Assembly: GCA_905183005.1 (NCBI GenBank)
Contig: CAJJDO010000025.1
Span: 651,889 to 715,888 of the forward strand
Origin: Paramecium pentaurelia
Taxonomy: Eukaryota; Ciliophora; Oligohymenophorea; Peniculida; Parameciidae
Direction: 5' to 3'
DNA length: 64,000 nt
Below the pieces are notes generated by a model. It saw nothing but the letters and a program-made list of their open reading frames with translations. It ran no database searches and was not told where the DNA came from. Both the position numbers and the translations under genes were made by a program. Positions within the stretch are counted from its first letter, which is position 1; each line of letters begins with the position of its first letter. Of the stretch, positions 1-12,214 are shown in pieces.

Positions 1-907
1 AATTTTATTAATTATTGTATAACAATTAAGGATCAGTAACTCTTCCAACATCATGATTACCAATTGAAAATATTAAGGGTATCAATTTCCCTTTTTATTT
101 ACATAAATTTTCATATAAATCTAAGAATTTATCCCAACATGTTGTGCATTAAATAAATCCATTATCATATGCCACATCTCCTCCTATATTGATTGCATCA
201 ATTTGAGGTACAGATTCCATAGCTTTCCATATTTGAATAGAAGTTTCAGTGTAACCTGAATCACCTCCATCTATTATTACTATATTAGTAGAATTAAAAT
301 CATAGTAATAATATTCACCTAACAATTTTGAACCATCAAAAATTTGTATTTTATTTTATTTCTTATCTACCTGAATAACACTATGATAAACATATCTATC
401 ATATAATTTTGTATTTGTGATACGTTATTAAACAGAATTACAATAGACTACATAATTAGACTAATCTTGAATTTAGAAGTTGAATATGATTGCATTATGA
501 TATTATGTCAATGTTATATATGAATGAAATTTCTAATTATCTAAAAACAATCTAGTGAATTAAGTACTGAAAGCAGCACCATCTAAACTAAAAATGAAAC
601 CTTGATCGATATTATGCATTGCAAAACAAACATCATATGTGAGTAAATAGAGTATTACAACAATAATTATCCTAGAGAGTGAATTTCTATTGTAAATAAT
701 TAGAATAATCAATGATAGGTATTTAAAATCTCCAAACCAAGAGAAAGACAAAATTGCTAAATTAATAGTAATGGATACAAGGTTCTTGAATTTTTTTTAC
801 TTATAGAAAATCAATCCAAAAATTAACAAATTGACTAAAACTAATATTTGTAAATATTATTCAGCTGTGAAATACTTTCCTTTTAGAATAGGCATCCATT
901 CAAACAT
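1..907 (-). CDS. Membrane-anchored PAP-like metallophosphoesterase (3' end outside window)
   Basis: Reading the ciliate code from the ATG at 905-907, the frame stays open to the window edge (302 codons, no intron needed). The first ~110 residues hold about four hydrophobic segments. A soluble part then carries three metallophosphoesterase motifs: GGDSG, GDVAYDNG and GNHD. Their order and spacing match the purple-acid-phosphatase/calcineurin-like superfamily, which hydrolyses phosphomonoesters with a two-metal centre. The C-terminal histidine motifs should lie beyond position 1. A membrane-tethered phosphoesterase domain is inferred; the substrate is unknown. The first 62 codons are repeated after the N at 1793-1979, which is an assembly overlap. 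Confidence 0.8.
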
Positions 908-2863
908 TTATCAATAATATATATTAATATATATATATATTAAATAATATTATTTCATTCGGTTAACTTCTGAACTCTAAATATTCAAATCTTTTTTATT
1001 ATTTAATTTCTGAATGTAATACTTAAATCTATCAGAGAAATGAAAACGTTGACCTAGTATCACAGTTATTAAATTCAACTATTTTTTTTGGACTTAAAAT
1101 TATTAATTTTATATCTTAAATCACCTACATACAATAACTTTTAGAGATTTTTGTTGCTGTATTTCCAAAATAAATACAAATTCATATTATTTCATTTTGT
1201 GAATATTAATATTATGTATTTAACAAATTTTTAACTATTTTTGAAAGTTATTAGTTTCTGCTTAAATATAAAATAACTCTGTTTTTTTTTTATAGTGATG
1301 ATAAAATTGAATCATTATAAGATTAATTTATCTTAAACATATTTTTGATTATAAAGTAATTATTTTATACATACTTCTATAATTTTAGAAACAAAAAAAA
1401 GTAGAATAATAGAAATAAATTAAAATTACATTCATATTCCTAGTTATTTTTTTGGCTTGAATAAACAATATTTTTTAATTTAACCATACATTTCTTTTGG
1501 TTAGGCATCTAAACTTATAAACTAATGATCAAATTTATTTGATTTATTAAATTGAATTAAGGATTCCATCAACCTGCTTTAAACCATTCCAAATTTATTA
1601 TTCTAATAAAACTAAATTTTTTATTTGTTATATTTTACTTCTTATAATTCATTCAATTCAACCCACTTAAAATTCTTAATTTCTTATTCTTAAATTTTAA
1701 TGGATTAATTATTATTTTGTAATCTCATTAAAATAACAAAATATAAATCTGCTTAATACTAATTAGCAATGGGTAGATCCCTAATTAAAAANATTTAAAA
1801 TCTCCAAACCAAGAGAAAGACAAAATTGCTAAATTAATAGTAATGGATACAAGGTTCTTGAATTTTTTTTACTTATAGAAAATCAATCCAAAAATTAACA
1901 AATTGACTAAAACTAATATTTGTAAATATTATTCAGCTGTGAAATACTTTCCTTTTAGAATAGGCATCCATTCAAACATTTATCAATAATATATATTAAT
2001 ATATATATATATTAAATAATATTATTTCATTCGGTTAACTTCTGAACTCTAAATATTCAAATCTTTTTTATTATTTAATTTCTGAATGTAATACTTAAAT
2101 CTATCAGAGAAATGAAAACGTTGACCTAGTATCACAGTTATTAAATTCAACTATTTTTTTTGGACTTAAAATTATTAATTTTATATCTTAAATCACCTAC
2201 ATACAATAACTTTTAGAGATTTTTGTTGCTGTATTTCCAAAATAAATACAAATTCATATTATTTCATTTTGTGAATATTAATATTATGTATTTAACAAAT
2301 TTTTAACTATTTTTGAAAGTTATTAGTTTCTGCTTAAATATAAAATAACTCTGTTTTTTTTTTATAGTGATGATAAAATTGAATCATTATAAGATTAATT
2401 TATCTTAAACATATTTTTGATTATAAAGTAATTATTTTATACATACTTCTATAATTTTAGAAACAAAAAAAAGTAGAATAATAGAAATAAATTAAAATTA
2501 CATTCATATTCCTAGTTATTTTTTTGGCTTGAATAAACAATATTTTTTAATTTAACCATACATTTCTTTTGGTTAGGCATCTAAACTTATAAACTAATGA
2601 TCAAATTTATTTGATTTATTAAATTGAATTAAGGATTCCATCAACCTGCTTTAAACCATTCCAAATTTATTATTCTAATAAAACTAAATTTTTTATTTGT
2701 TATATTTTACTTCTTATAATTCATTCAATTCAACCCACTTAAAATTCTTAATTTCTTATTCTTAAATTTTAATGGATTAATTATTATTTTGTAATCTCAT
2801 TAAAATAACAAAATATAAATCTGCTTAATACTAATTAGCAATGGGTAGATCCCTAATTAAAAA
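721..2863. repeat. Contig-overlap duplication 1 (721-1791 and 1793-2863, N at 1792)
   Basis: Two 1,071-bp direct copies flank one N and look identical by eye, including homopolymers. The left copy ends exactly at the N and the right copy starts exactly after it, as expected for two contigs with overlapping ends joined without merging. The overlap holds the 5' end of the phosphoesterase gene and the 3' end of the Nudix gene, so a Nudix 3' fragment (1432-1791) and a phosphoesterase 5' fragment (1793-1979) are artefactual extras. Confidence 0.93.
908..1431. other. Intergenic AT-rich DNA (copy at 1980-2503)
   Basis: About 520 bp separate the phosphoesterase start from the Nudix 3' end. The stretch holds poly-T runs and a TA-dinucleotide patch at about 919-944. 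I see no gene or RNA. It should contain the phosphoesterase promoter and the Nudix 3' end. The block recurs at 1980-2503 because of the contig overlap. Confidence 0.6.
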
Positions 2864-3333
2864 ACAATCATAAGGTTCAACATCTAAACCTGCTTCTTCT
2901 TTAACTTCTCTTATGGCTGCTTCTATAATTAATTCTTCATCATTTACTAATCCTCCAGGTATTGTCCATTCATCTTTATACAATCCATTTTTTTCTTGAA
3001 TTAATAAAATTTAATTATTATGAAGAATTAAACCTCCAGCACCAATTGAATGAGTAGTATAATTTGGTAATTGGTTTTTCTCATCTTCAACAATCCATTA
3101 AGAAAATAATAAATAATTTTATGTACAATGATGCATATAAAATCCTTATTCAATTAATTTTTCAGCAAGTGTTAATTAACATTAATCTAATTGAATCCAA
3201 ATTGCTTTCATTTATTTTGATTTACAATCATTTATTGTTTGGATTAAATTTTTTGTAAATAACTCAAGGTCTTAAGTAAATGAGTCTAGATACTTTCCTT
3301 TTTAGATATGATAACATTAATAGACATCTTCAT
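2504..3333 (-). CDS. Nudix hydrolase, NUDT6-like
   Basis: Removing one 23-nt intron (3271-3293) gives 268 residues from the ATG at 3331-3333 to the TGA at 2504-2506. An N-terminal helical region (KAIWIQLD, then a GF-x-HH-like segment) precedes the Nudix fold, a layout known from the NUDT6/GFG family. The Nudix box is complete: GG, then E, then A-x-x-REV-x-EEAGL, carrying the metal-binding glutamates. The family cleaves nucleoside diphosphates linked to another group; the substrate cannot be read here. The last third is repeated at 1432-1791 by the contig overlap. A ~310-bp gap to CCDC113 (3334-3643) shows no gene. Confidence 0.85.
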
Positions 3334-3643
3334 TCCCCAATAATGCTTAAGATCTAAAATTCTTTGTATTATGTAAATTTTAGGAGAAATTATAGATAAT
3401 TGAACGAATAATTTTCATGATAAAATATTTATTCAAATTCTCTATTCATGTATAAAATAAATGATATTGAGAATATTTATATTGATAATAAATATATCTA
3501 GGATATAAATATGCAAATTAAATAATAATTTATAATGTATGTAGTTCCATAGCAAGAATTAATATTAATAATAATAATATATTGATAATATATATATAAT
3601 AAAGATAAAAACTCTTGTACTTTGAATTTAAATGTTATTTTAT

Positions 3644-4820
3644 TCATTATTATATTGGATTCACACCCAATGCTTTACATGCTTTTTAATATGCTAATTC
3701 TGCTATTTCTATTTTACGATTTGTATTTCTTATCTTATATACTAATTCTTCTTCTTTTCTTTTTTACAATACGTATGTCATGGCCTATTAAATTATATAA
3801 ATATTTACTTTAGGAATATCTTCATTAGTTGCATTATTTACTTATTCTAATTAGATTGCAAATTTTTTCTTTTTTTCTGTTAATGATGCTATTTATGTTT
3901 TGACTTTTTTTGTTTATTCTTAAGTTTTAGCTATTTTTTTATTTTTATCATCAATTTCTTAAATAAGTTTATTACATTAATCTATTTCATTTTAGAGTTG
4001 ATTTCTTTCCTCTATCAAAACAGAGGATATTTTACCAGTAGCAATTTTTAATCCAAGCAATTTCTTATTTTTCTCATCAATTTACTTAACATACTTTTTA
4101 TTCTCAATTTATAATTAATGAAAATCAATAAATTTTAAATCATCACCCATTTCTTCTTTCTTTTAAATTTAATTGCTAGTTTTAGTAATTTATTATTCTA
4201 TATTAGCTTTTTTTTATTTGTATTTTTCAATTTATGCATCCTTAATAAAATAATTATTCTTTATACTTTTTATGCTAATTTCTCTTTAAAATACTTTTCT
4301 ATTCTTTCTGCTTCTATTTTACCAGTTCTTGTATTTTCACCTGCAAATAATATTTCTCTTTAAAAATCAAAAGCATCCTTTCTAATTTCTGTTATAGCTT
4401 TATCTGTTTCTTCTAAAATTGCCTAATAATTTTAATAATTTTAATACTCTTAATGTTTCTAATATTTAATCTGATCTAATTCTGCCTTCTTCAATATTCT
4501 TTTTTAGTGTATCACTCTCAAATTAAGCAATCTCATATTTCTCTTCATTTGTCAATTACATTGTCTAATACAATCTAAAAATATATTACTTTTTTATCAA
4601 CTGGTTAATTTTTCTTTTTAGTTTTCTACTTTTTATCTTCTGCTTCATCTTCTCTCTACAAATCTTTGGAGTTTCGCATAATATATGATTCAAATAATAG
4701 ATTCTCTCTCCTTATTTATTCCATGTCCTTATACAAACCTTCTAATTTTTATGATAATTCTTCAATAAGAATGAGTTCTTTCTCTTCCTCTGTTATTCCC
4801 TATTATTATTCAGGAATCAT
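3644..4820 (-). CDS. CCDC113: CCDC113/CFAP263 ciliary coiled-coil protein
   Basis: Four introns (4565-4589, 4423-4447, 4241-4266, 3785-3808) leave exactly 358 residues; the animal protein is about 377. Most of the chain is predicted coiled coil rich in E, K and Q. The diagnostic stretch R-TGKI-AE-RI-KYF and the C-terminal IEIAELA match the CCDC113 family, a motile-cilium/axoneme and centriolar-satellite protein. A role in cilia fits a ciliate but is family knowledge. It lies head to head with the tail-anchored protein gene, with only 32 bp between the start codons, so the promoter must be shared or overlap coding DNA. Confidence 0.88.
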
Positions 4821-4852
4821 TTTAATTAAAATAATTATATTTGATTTTAACG

Positions 4853-5407
4853 ATGAAGAAAGATGGTCCAAATATATCTAAAGTAGCTTCAGATTTAATT
4901 CTGGCTTATAAATAATTGACTGGCTAATAGAATGAAATAGTCATATCTCCCAGATATGAGAAAACTGCATTATATTTTCCATAATCACGTAAATTTTTAT
5001 ATTAAAACTCTATAGCAATAGAAGAATAAATAGAGGAAGAAAATTAACTTGATAGTCCAAGAAAAACATATACTGAGAATGAAGATGATTATTTGAAAGA
5101 AATTAGTGAATTAAGATAAATTGTAGATTAAAGTAAAATTTTTGAATAATAAAGTGAGAATGAAATACATGAACATACCCGAAAGGTATTTAACATAACC
5201 ATTAAATTCAAATAATCAAAGTAATTAGAATTATAATACAAATACACTCAAAAAGAAAACTAAAAAACATATAGTAATTACTAAATACTAAACAGATTTC
5301 CTTAGGCAATAGTATGGGAAAATTTAATGACTAGGTTTTGTTACTTTTTTTTATTTCTTATTTTTGTTACTTTATATATCATTTTTATAAAAAAATTATT
5401 ATTATGA
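4853..5407 (+). CDS. Predicted tail-anchored membrane protein, unknown function
   Basis: One intronless ORF of 184 residues. The first ~150 residues are polar, with an acidic and glutamine-rich helical middle (around ENEDDYLKEI). The last ~25 residues are one strongly hydrophobic segment (FLFLIFVTLYIIF) followed by KKLLL. That is the layout of a tail-anchored protein such as a SNARE, but I do not recognise a SNARE core. Its TGA (5405-5407) overlaps the ATG (5404-5406) of the carrier gene on the same strand. If both ends are right, the two transcripts or reading frames overlap by four bases. Confidence 0.65.
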
Positions 5408-6363
5408 GTTCTCTGTTAACAGAATCAATAGCAAGTGCAATATCTGGAATCATAGGAAAATTTTTATGTTATCCCTTAGATACAGTTAAAGCCTAGTTTT
5501 ATGTAATTTTGTTATATTCATTAATATCAGGTTGAAAGAAAGCCAATTTAAATGAATTTAAGAGATGTTCAAAAAACATTCAAAAATGTATACTAATAAG
5601 GTGGAATAAAACAATTTTATAAAGGAGGCTTGATTGCTATAGTAAGAATAAGATTAATAAAGATAGGAAGTGGACCTGCATTTTCTTTATATTTGACTTC
5701 TTATCAATATTTTAAGATAGAAATAGGTCATAAAATAGAATCAAAACTTTTATTACATCTATGTTGTGGATTATTGGCTGAAACTGTTAGTGGTGTTCTA
5801 TGGCTACCTATTGATGTAGTAAAAGAAAGATTGCAGGTATAAAAGAGATTTGGACATCATAATTACAGTGGATCAATTGATGCAGTCTTATAAATTGTTA
5901 AATAGGAGGGAATATTAGGCTTATACAGAGGTTATATTAATTTGTAAATTAATAGGGTTTGGAGCCACCTTAGGATTTTTTGGCCCCTATAGTGCTTTAT
6001 ATTTTGCCAGTTTTGAATATTTAAAGGGTATTAATATGGTATTGAATTAAAGAGTAGACTAATAATCATGCTCTACTGTCTTCTTTGGGAGCATTCTTTT
6101 TTTCCTCTATTTTGACATAGCCTCTTTCAGTTAGTAAAATGAGGATATAAATTTAATCTCGTAAGATGTAGCAAAATCAAACTGGGGAGGGTTTATTTAA
6201 TTACAAGAATTAATTACATGGAATTTGGAGAATACTAATAGATGAAGGGATTTAAGCATTATTTAGAGGCTATGTTATGAGATGCTTGTATGCAGGTTCT
6301 TTAACCACTTTTAATATGACTTGTGCAGAATTATTAAAAAACTATGCAAATAATAAGATTTGA
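5404..6363 (+). CDS. Mitochondrial carrier (SLC25) family transporter
   Basis: Three introns (5503-5530, 5931-5955, 6039-6057) give 295 residues, the usual length for this family. All three repeats are visible: PLDTVKAQ, PIDVVKERLQVQ and PLSVSKMR, each a P-x-[DS]-x-[VS]-K signature. YRGFGATLGF follows the second, as in the second carrier half. The third repeat has S where D/E is normal. The protein should span the inner mitochondrial membrane six times and exchange a metabolite; the substrate is not clear. The second intron starts GTTA and the third is only 19 nt, but both are needed to keep the signatures in frame. Confidence 0.88.
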
Positions 6364-6450
6364 GGAATGTTCTAAATTCTTATAAAATAAATATTTATGT
6401 TATATGCTTTCATACATATTGCATTATTATTTTAATATCTATATATCACT

Positions 6451-7196
6451 ATGAGTAATACACTAACATTTTACTACAATCCCGTATCTATGCCTTCTAG
6501 AGCAGTGCTTACTTTGTTAACTTTAGGAAATGTTCCTCACACAGCTAAGGTTGTGGATTTACAAAAATAAGAAAACCTTACACCAGAATACACAGCTATT
6601 AATCCATGCTAAAGTGTACCAGCTTTGGATGATGATGGATTTAAATTATTTGAGAGTCATGCTATTCTTAGATACATTGTTAATAAATATCAGTTGCATG
6701 ATTTTTATCCTAAAGTAACTCTATATTATGATTATCATATTAGGACCCATAAGAAATTGCCAAAGTAGAATGTTATTTAGATTGGCATCATACAGGCACA
6801 AAATTAGTTTCAAAATTTGTGTTTGAACACATAATTGGACCAAAAATGATGGGAAGACCAGCTCCTCCAGATTTTGAAGCAAAAGAGAAGGAGATGGAAT
6901 CAATCCTTTAATTTATAGAATATGTATTTTTAGGTTAAGGCAAATTTAAATATGTGTAAAATTAACCAAAAATGACAATTGCCGATTTAAGGTATCTAAA
7001 TTATTTTTATTTTAGTTTAATATTTGATATCTAAATGCTTTTTGGTTTCAATTATTCATTTGATAAATTCCCAGGATTAAAGAATTACGTATAACATATG
7101 TCTTAATTACCTTAAATTAAGTAGGTCAATCAACCATTTTATGGTATGATTAAAAATGCTCCATTGAATGACTTCATCAAAGGATTGATATAATGA
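6451..7196 (+). CDS. Glutathione S-transferase, theta-like (paralogue 1)
   Basis: Two introns (6715-6743, 6992-7015) give 230 residues ending in TGA. The N-terminal thioredoxin-like domain carries the active-site region NPVSMPSRAV and the GSH-binding ESHAILRYI. The helical domain contains LDWHHTGTK, close to the WQHTNTR of theta-class GSTs. It is paralogous to the gene at 11496: same length, same motifs, and the same intron position inside the ADL-[S] codon. GSTs conjugate glutathione to electrophiles or reduce peroxides, normally in the cytosol. Confidence 0.87.
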
Positions 7197-8051
7197 TCTA
7201 TTTTTAAATAAAACATTAACCAAATTTATACAATTTGATATTTATCCCAAAAATATATAAAATAATTATAAAAGAGTTCTTTAAACAGAAAAGAATAAAA
7301 TTTTGGATTATATTATTATTAATTCTATTTCTTATCAAATGTTTTAAGAATATATTTTTAGATTTAAATTGCCATCTTTTGTATTTATTCATATTTTTAT
7401 TAACAACTTTATGAATATAGTTATATTGGAGGATTTAGAATTAGAACAATTTTTTTTCTTTTAGTTGAAAAAGTAATCACTTATAGAAACTAAAAATATA
7501 AATAATATATTTTGTTTCAATAAATGGAAAATAGAGCATAAAGAATATTTTATTTGATTTTAGTATAAAAATATAATTAAAAAATTTACATTGTAATTTA
7601 TTAATATTTTCGTTATCAGTCAATTATAAAGTTAATTGAGACAATTTTTATCAAGTTTCTTAATTTATAAAATATTTTACCAATATTTTAATGTTACTTT
7701 TATTTATTGATTAATTTTAAATCTTTAAAAAAAAATAGAAATATTACTTTAGTTATTAAATTTGATATTAATACTCTAATCCTATAGATTTGTAATCCAT
7801 TTTAATTGAATAAATTTTACATAATTTGTATATAATCATAATTTCGATTTACTAATATTTAATAGATATGATAAAATTAACATAATGAAGTTATATCAAA
7901 TTAGAATAATTTACAAACAATTGGGTGAATAATTTCAAAGAATTAAATTTTTGATTTTAATATATATAAATGCAATAAATTATGTAAAAAAAATATAAAG
8001 AAGAATAAATTATTATTTTTGATTTTAATTTATATTTTACTAATTATCTAT
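7197..8051. other. Intergenic AT-rich DNA
   Basis: About 850 bp between the GST stop and the DZIP1 3' end, with long A/T runs and no gene I can support. Most of it (from 7306) recurs at 8456-9201 because of contig overlap 2. Confidence 0.6.
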
Positions 8052-9604
8052 TCAATAATTTATACTAAAAGTATTTACTCCATATCCTTATCCTGGATCT
8101 TAGTATTGCTATTATTGTTAATTTGCATTTCCATGCTCTAAATCCCCTCCTGTTATTTGAAATGGGAATTTCCTCAATTCAAATTATTAAGTATTTCTAA
8201 ACTCATCATCTTCATCTTTTTCTTATTAACTATGTTCGTTTTCACTACTAGATTCTAAAGTAGTAATTGTATTCTCCTTAGCCTGATTCTCTTATTAATC
8301 TTACTTATATAATTATTTTTTTTTTATTTAATACCTTTTTCTCTTATCAAATCCTTTAGTTTATTTTTACATTTATTTTAATAGATCTTCCAAATCATCT
8401 ACTTCATTCAAGTCATCAAATTAATCTAATAACTTTTACCTTTCCTTTTCAATCNGATTATATTATTATTAATTCTATTTCTTATCAAATGTTTTAAGAA
8501 TATATTTTTAGATTTAAATTGCCATCTTTTGTATTTATTCATATTTTTATTAACAACTTTATGAATATAGTTATATTGGAGGATTTAGAATTAGAACAAT
8601 TTTTTTTCTTTTAGTTGAAAAAGTAATCACTTATAGAAACTAAAAATATAAATAATATATTTTGTTTCAATAAATGGAAAATAGAGCATAAAGAATATTT
8701 TATTTGATTTTAGTATAAAAATATAATTAAAAAATTTACATTGTAATTTATTAATATTTTCGTTATCAGTCAATTATAAAGTTAATTGAGACAATTTTTA
8801 TCAAGTTTCTTAATTTATAAAATATTTTACCAATATTTTAATGTTACTTTTATTTATTGATTAATTTTAAATCTTTAAAAAAAAATAGAAATATTACTTT
8901 AGTTATTAAATTTGATATTAATACTCTAATCCTATAGATTTGTAATCCATTTTAATTGAATAAATTTTACATAATTTGTATATAATCATAATTTCGATTT
9001 ACTAATATTTAATAGATATGATAAAATTAACATAATGAAGTTATATCAAATTAGAATAATTTACAAACAATTGGGTGAATAATTTCAAAGAATTAAATTT
9101 TTGATTTTAATATATATAAATGCAATAAATTATGTAAAAAAAATATAAAGAAGAATAAATTATTATTTTTGATTTTAATTTATATTTTACTAATTATCTA
9201 TTCAATAATTTATACTAAAAGTATTTACTCCATATCCTTATCCTGGATCTTAGTATTGCTATTATTGTTAATTTGCATTTCCATGCTCTAAATCCCCTCC
9301 TGTTATTTGAAATGGGAATTTCCTCAATTCAAATTATTAAGTATTTCTAAACTCATCATCTTCATCTTTTTCTTATTAACTATGTTCGTTTTCACTACTA
9401 GATTCTAAAGTAGTAATTGTATTCTCCTTAGCCTGATTCTCTTATTAATCTTACTTATATAATTATTTTTTTTTTATTTAATACCTTTTTCTCTTATCAA
9501 ATCCTTTAGTTTATTTTTACATTTATTTTAATAGATCTTCCAAATCATCTACTTCATTCAAGTCATCAAATTAATCTAATAACTTTTACCTTTCCTTTTC
9601 AATC
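7306..9604. repeat. Contig-overlap duplication 2 (7306-8454 and 8456-9604, N at 8455)
   Basis: Two 1,149-bp direct copies abut the N on both sides with no visible difference. The shared block is intergenic DNA plus the 3' end of the DZIP1-like gene, so the fragment at 8052-8454 is a false extra copy. The gene itself is complete only in the right copy plus the following unique sequence. Confidence 0.93.
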
Positions 9605-10862
9605 ACATGTTAATCAAACTAAGTCCTTCTTAAATAATATCTATTCAACAACATTTCAGTAACTAAACTATTAAATTCTTAATATCTGTATTCATATTAT
9701 TCAAATTTAGTTAACCCTTTTAAATTACTTTCTTAAAAAGAAACCCCAGATGGATTTTTAGAATGTTTTGCCTTTAAATTTGAATTAACACTAGATTAGT
9801 TTTTTCTGTGAGCAATATTTTCTCTAACTAAATCTTCTTCTTCTAAAATTATTTCTTCTCTTGGAGAGTCATCAGAAGTATATTCCATTCCATCTTTGGA
9901 TCTACGAAATAAATGATTTGATCCACGAACCTATGATTATATAAAAAGCTATGATTATGGTTTAAAACTTGTATTGCTTGGGACTCTCACATCTTTTTTA
10001 GTAACCTATATTGATCTTTAACTTTTGAAAACATTTGATTATGCTTATTAAGACTCAATTTAAGTTTTTAATAATTTTTCCTATTCACTTTTTAAATTCA
10101 ATTATTCCTTAATTCCTTCTTCTAGATTATCCAACCAATCATTTTTATATTAAAATTTCTCTGTCTCTAAATTTAAACGATTCAATATAGACTACAAATT
10201 ATTGATTTTTTCAATATAAACCTTTTCAATCTAATCCATTTTTTCATTTGAAACAAGTTCTTAATTTCTTTCTAAAAATATTATTTTTTAATCATACCAG
10301 CAGCTGCCAACATTCCACATTTTAAATCCTCTTTCTAGTATTCCAATTATTTTCTTTGTTATTTTGCTTAGTACATATATACTAATTATTATTGTAATTC
10401 TTTTTGTATTGCTAAAATTTATGGAGTTATATTAGGTGGCTCTTTGTGTATCTCCATATGTCTATCTAAGAGTAGAGTATTGCTGAATTCAATGTTGCAA
10501 TACAAACACCCATAAACCTTTTATGGTTTTAATTTTAATAGTTTTTTTAATTCCTCTTTATATACTTTACATTTTTCATAATGTCTTTTGCTCTTTAATA
10601 ATTTTTACTCTTTTTCCTTTATTTATTAATCTATTTCATCAATATCAGAATCTAATTTATATGAAGTTTCTTTAATTGAAAAATTGCAGTACTCATTATA
10701 AAATATAATCATTTACAACAGGTTAACCAACTTTAGATAATTCTTGCGATTACTTTCTGTTAATTAGACTTAATAGATATTATTCATTTGAAATTAAAGT
10801 TCATCAAAATTGACCCTTTTTATATCAAAAGATTATATATATTCCCATTTTATATTTATCAT
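9202..10862 (-). CDS. DZIP1: DZIP1/Iguana-like ciliary zinc-finger protein
   Basis: One 26-nt intron (10272-10297) leaves 544 residues. Residues 1-65 resemble the DZIP1 N-terminal domain (IKW-x2-I-x-SFDIKRV, then a YLKLVNLLQ helix). Near residue 120 a single C2H2 finger follows: YGCLYCNIEFSNTLLLDRH with a second His in EIHK. The rest is coiled coil, then an acidic, glutamine-rich tail. DZIP1 proteins act at the basal body and transition zone in cilium assembly; this role is inferred from domain order. The last 134 codons are repeated at 8052-8454 by the contig overlap. Confidence 0.8.
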
Positions 10863-11495
10863 TAAATGATAATTTAATTATTATAAAACAAGAAAACCGT
10901 CATCATATTATAATAAATGATTGTCTCAACTTTAAATTAAAGTTCTATTTTAAACATCCTTTTTTTAAATTTTGAGAAACTATTATCATAAGATTAGGTC
11001 AATTCATAAATCATATCAAATTATTAATCTTAGAGAAATTAATAACAAAATAAAGTAAAATTTATATGTTAAAATGAATAGATTAAATTATAATTCATTT
11101 TAAGGTACTTTCTTAGAGTGAGTTGAATGATAATTTATATATTTAAGGAATAATAATTGATTTAAGTATTTATCTGACTTAAATAACAAAAATTTTAGCC
11201 AAATAATTATCTAATGCAAAGAATATTTTTTTTGATTTTAATATAAATTAATTCTTTTTATTCAAAATTATATTGATGAAATTTCTTTGAATACTAAAAA
11301 CAATCCAATTTTAGAATATGACCATAAATTTAAATATATATACTAAATTATTTAGCATATTATTATAGAATAATTAAAGAATATTTATTACGTACCATTT
11401 TAATTAAATTCTTCATCTATAAATCTATTTTAGGATATAAGAAATTCCAACGTATATATAAGTTGAAATAATTATTAGATGATTTATTAAATAAA
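10863..11495. other. Intergenic region between divergent genes
   Basis: About 630 bp between the DZIP1 start (minus strand) and the second GST start (plus strand). It is AT-rich and shows no gene. It should contain both promoters, but I cannot point to a defined element. Confidence 0.55.
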
Positions 11496-12214
11496 ATGTC
11501 AATTTAATTATATTTTAATCCGCTCTCCCAACCATCAAGAGCAGTCCATGCATTATTAGTAATTGGTAAAATTCCACATGATTTGCATAACATTGATTTT
11601 ATGAAATAAGAGCAAAATACTCCAGAATACAAAAAGATTTCTCCAACTGGTAATGTGCCTTCAATCGTTGATGGAGATGTTGTCTTATTTGAATCACATA
11701 CAATTTTGAAATATTTAGCAAAAAAATTTAAACTTGAAAAGTTATATCCATCTGATATTGTTAAATAAGCCAAACTTGATTAATATTTGGATTGGCATCA
11801 TACAGGAACAAGATAAATTACACTAACAGCAAGAGATTTTGTTTTTTATCCTAAATTTGTTGGAAAACCAGCTCCAGAAAATAAAGACGAAAGATTCAAA
11901 GAATTAGAATGGTATCTAAAAGCCTTTGAAGAAATCTTTTTAGGAAATGGAAAACATTAATACATCTTTGGATTTCCTGAACCAACTATAGCTGATTTAA
12001 GGTAAATATTTAATATAAATTATATAGTGCTATCTGTGAATTATCAACATTATTTATGTTAAATATTGATCTAGTTCCTCATCCACATCTTCATCAATAC
12101 ATAAAACATATGCTTTCAATTCCTGAAGTAAATTAAATTCATCAATAAACTTTTGGATTTACGTAAAAATTCGCAGAAAATTTAAGATAAGAGTACATTG
12201 ATCTTATGAAATGA
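11496..12214 (+). CDS. Glutathione S-transferase, theta-like (paralogue 2)
   Basis: One intron (12002-12027) gives 230 residues, the same length as the GST at 6451. The active-site region reads NPLSQPSRAV, followed by FESHTILKYL and LDWHHTGTR, the theta-class landmark. The intron lies at the same place and phase (inside the codon after ADL) as the second intron of paralogue 1, which points to descent by duplication with loss or gain of the other intron. Expected role: cytosolic glutathione conjugation or peroxide reduction. The antisense ORF at 11504-11773 is a shadow. Confidence 0.88.

Noticed and set aside
919..946. TA-repeat tracts (also near 33470, 41730)
   Set aside because: Simple low-complexity sequence expected at this base composition; no sign of function.
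11504..11773. Minus-strand 89-codon ORF
   Set aside because: It is antisense to the second GST, which has conserved motifs and a shared intron.
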